Positions 63,540 through 64,000 of a stretch of DNA of 64,000 nt are shown here, one piece after another. Location: contig NZ_CP043476.1 of assembly GCF_009769165.1 (NCBI RefSeq), positions 2,177,001 through 2,241,000 on the forward strand, given 5' to 3'. Under the pieces are notes generated by a model that saw only the letters and a program-made list of their open reading frames with translations, had not been told where the DNA came from and made no database searches. The number at the start of each line of letters is the position of its first letter. Position 1 is the first letter of the stretch. Origin of the DNA: Xanthomonas hyacinthi (GTDB lineage Bacteria > Pseudomonadota > Gammaproteobacteria > Xanthomonadales > Xanthomonadaceae). The position numbers and the translations under genes were made by a program.

Positions 63540-64000
63540 GCCTGCAGCTCCACGTGCAGGCAGCGGCCGCCGCCTGCGTCCAGCGTGCAGCTGGCGGCAC
63601 CGGCGGCCAGCGCATCGAACAGGACCAGCATCGGCGCCATCGCGTTGCCGGCGGCATGTCGCGCCAGTGCGCCATTGCCGGCGGCGGCGTCGCCATCGGC
63701 CAGGCGCACGCGCAGACGCGGCTTGCCGGGCAGCGCGGCGGCGCCGAGCACCAGCGCGCCGCCGAGCAGGCCTTCGCTGTGCGAGACGCGTCCGAGCGGG
63801 CCGGTCGAGCGGCTGTCGTAGCCGGCCAGCAGCACGGCTTCTTCGCCAGCGGCCAGCTGCGACAGCGCTTCCAGCAGGCCCTGCGCGAAGCTGGCGTTGT
63901 GCGCGCTGATCGCGGTCGCCGCGGCGGTGGCGCCGGCGCCGATGGTCCAGTAGCCGGCGGCGGCGTTGTGCACCGAGTTGTGGAACTTGGTCGGCGAGAT
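63536..64000 (-). CDS. Beta-ketoacyl synthase (chain-length-factor type), C-terminal part
   Basis: The last 155 codons of a gene that starts beyond the right edge. SPTKFHNSVHNAAAGYWTIG with the conserved His, then GATAAATAISAHNASFAQGL, and AVLLAGYDSRSTGPLGRVSH, fit the ketosynthase chain-length factors of aryl polyene loci. It works with a partner ketosynthase (off-window) to elongate the ACP-bound chain. First visible gene of the leftward operon KS, glycosyltransferase, FAD oxidoreductase. Confidence 0.85.
   Translation of the reverse strand: MSPTKFHNSVHNAAAGYWTIGAGATAAATAISAHNASFAQGLLEALSQLAAGEEAVLLAGYDSRSTGPLGRVSHSEGLLGGALVLGAAALPGKPRLRVRLADGDAAAGNGALARHAAGNAMAPMLVLFDALAAGAASCTLDAGGGRCLHVELQA

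Noticed and set aside
61096..63696. An 866-codon reverse frame that would fuse the FAD oxidoreductase to upstream sequence
   Set aside because: The upstream part is antisense-like, Arg/Ala-rich translation across the glycosyltransferase gene, and the normal start with a 4-bp overlap exists at 62721.

Overview
GC-rich Gammaproteobacterial chromosome, almost certainly a Xanthomonas. The strongest evidence is a xanthomonadin (brominated aryl polyene pigment) locus across the right quarter, with a chorismatase of XanB2 type, a ligase of XanA2 type and an acyl carrier protein. Supporting evidence is a type IV secretion effector with an XVIPCD-like tail, a C-rich-loop small RNA of the sX13 type downstream of polA, and the short GGGAATGGGGAAT and CTCGGGA repeats typical of the genus. 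The species cannot be named from this window.

1-16.4 kb is the accessory part. The left edge cuts the first 154 codons of a type I-F cas1. Two gene relics follow, then a LysR regulator divergent from the glyoxylate shunt genes aceB and aceA. Next come decayed IS3 and ISL3 insertion sequences, a lower-GC orphan gene that looks like a secreted effector, and a 0.29 kb hairpin-rich element bounded by inverted repeats. From 9.4 to 15.2 kb lies a compact, unusual peptide-modification (RiPP) locus: a cNMP-binding diguanylate cyclase, a membrane-anchored class III nucleotide cyclase with a TPR-like C-terminus, two related NHLP-type precursor peptides, and a SagB-like flavin dehydrogenase between them. 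An apparently intact IS30-family element closes the region.

16.5-44.5 kb is mostly housekeeping. It holds a SulP transporter (with two stray fragments of the same gene nearby, in opposite orientations), DUF2884, cupin and DUF3182 proteins, oxidoreductases including DkgB, RluE, HrpB helicase with an in-frame repeat insertion, TatD, DNA polymerase I, the sX13-like sRNA, HemF and an S9 peptidase. A perfect 43-bp inverted repeat sits just before the cytochrome bd oxidase operon.

44.7-64 kb starts with cydAB and then the xanthomonadin locus. Chorismate is turned into hydroxybenzoate (51.15-52.16 kb), activated by the ligase (47.2-48.6 kb) and loaded on the carrier protein (53.66 kb). It is extended and processed by ketosynthase, ketoreductase and dehydratase genes, acylated by two acyltransferases, and probably moved by an RND/MMPL exporter with a LolA-like partner. 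Inside this pigment locus sits a two-gene cassette, a lipoprotein followed by a zinc-peptidase-like protein with an XVIPCD-like tail. I read it as an antibacterial type IV secretion effector with its immunity protein.
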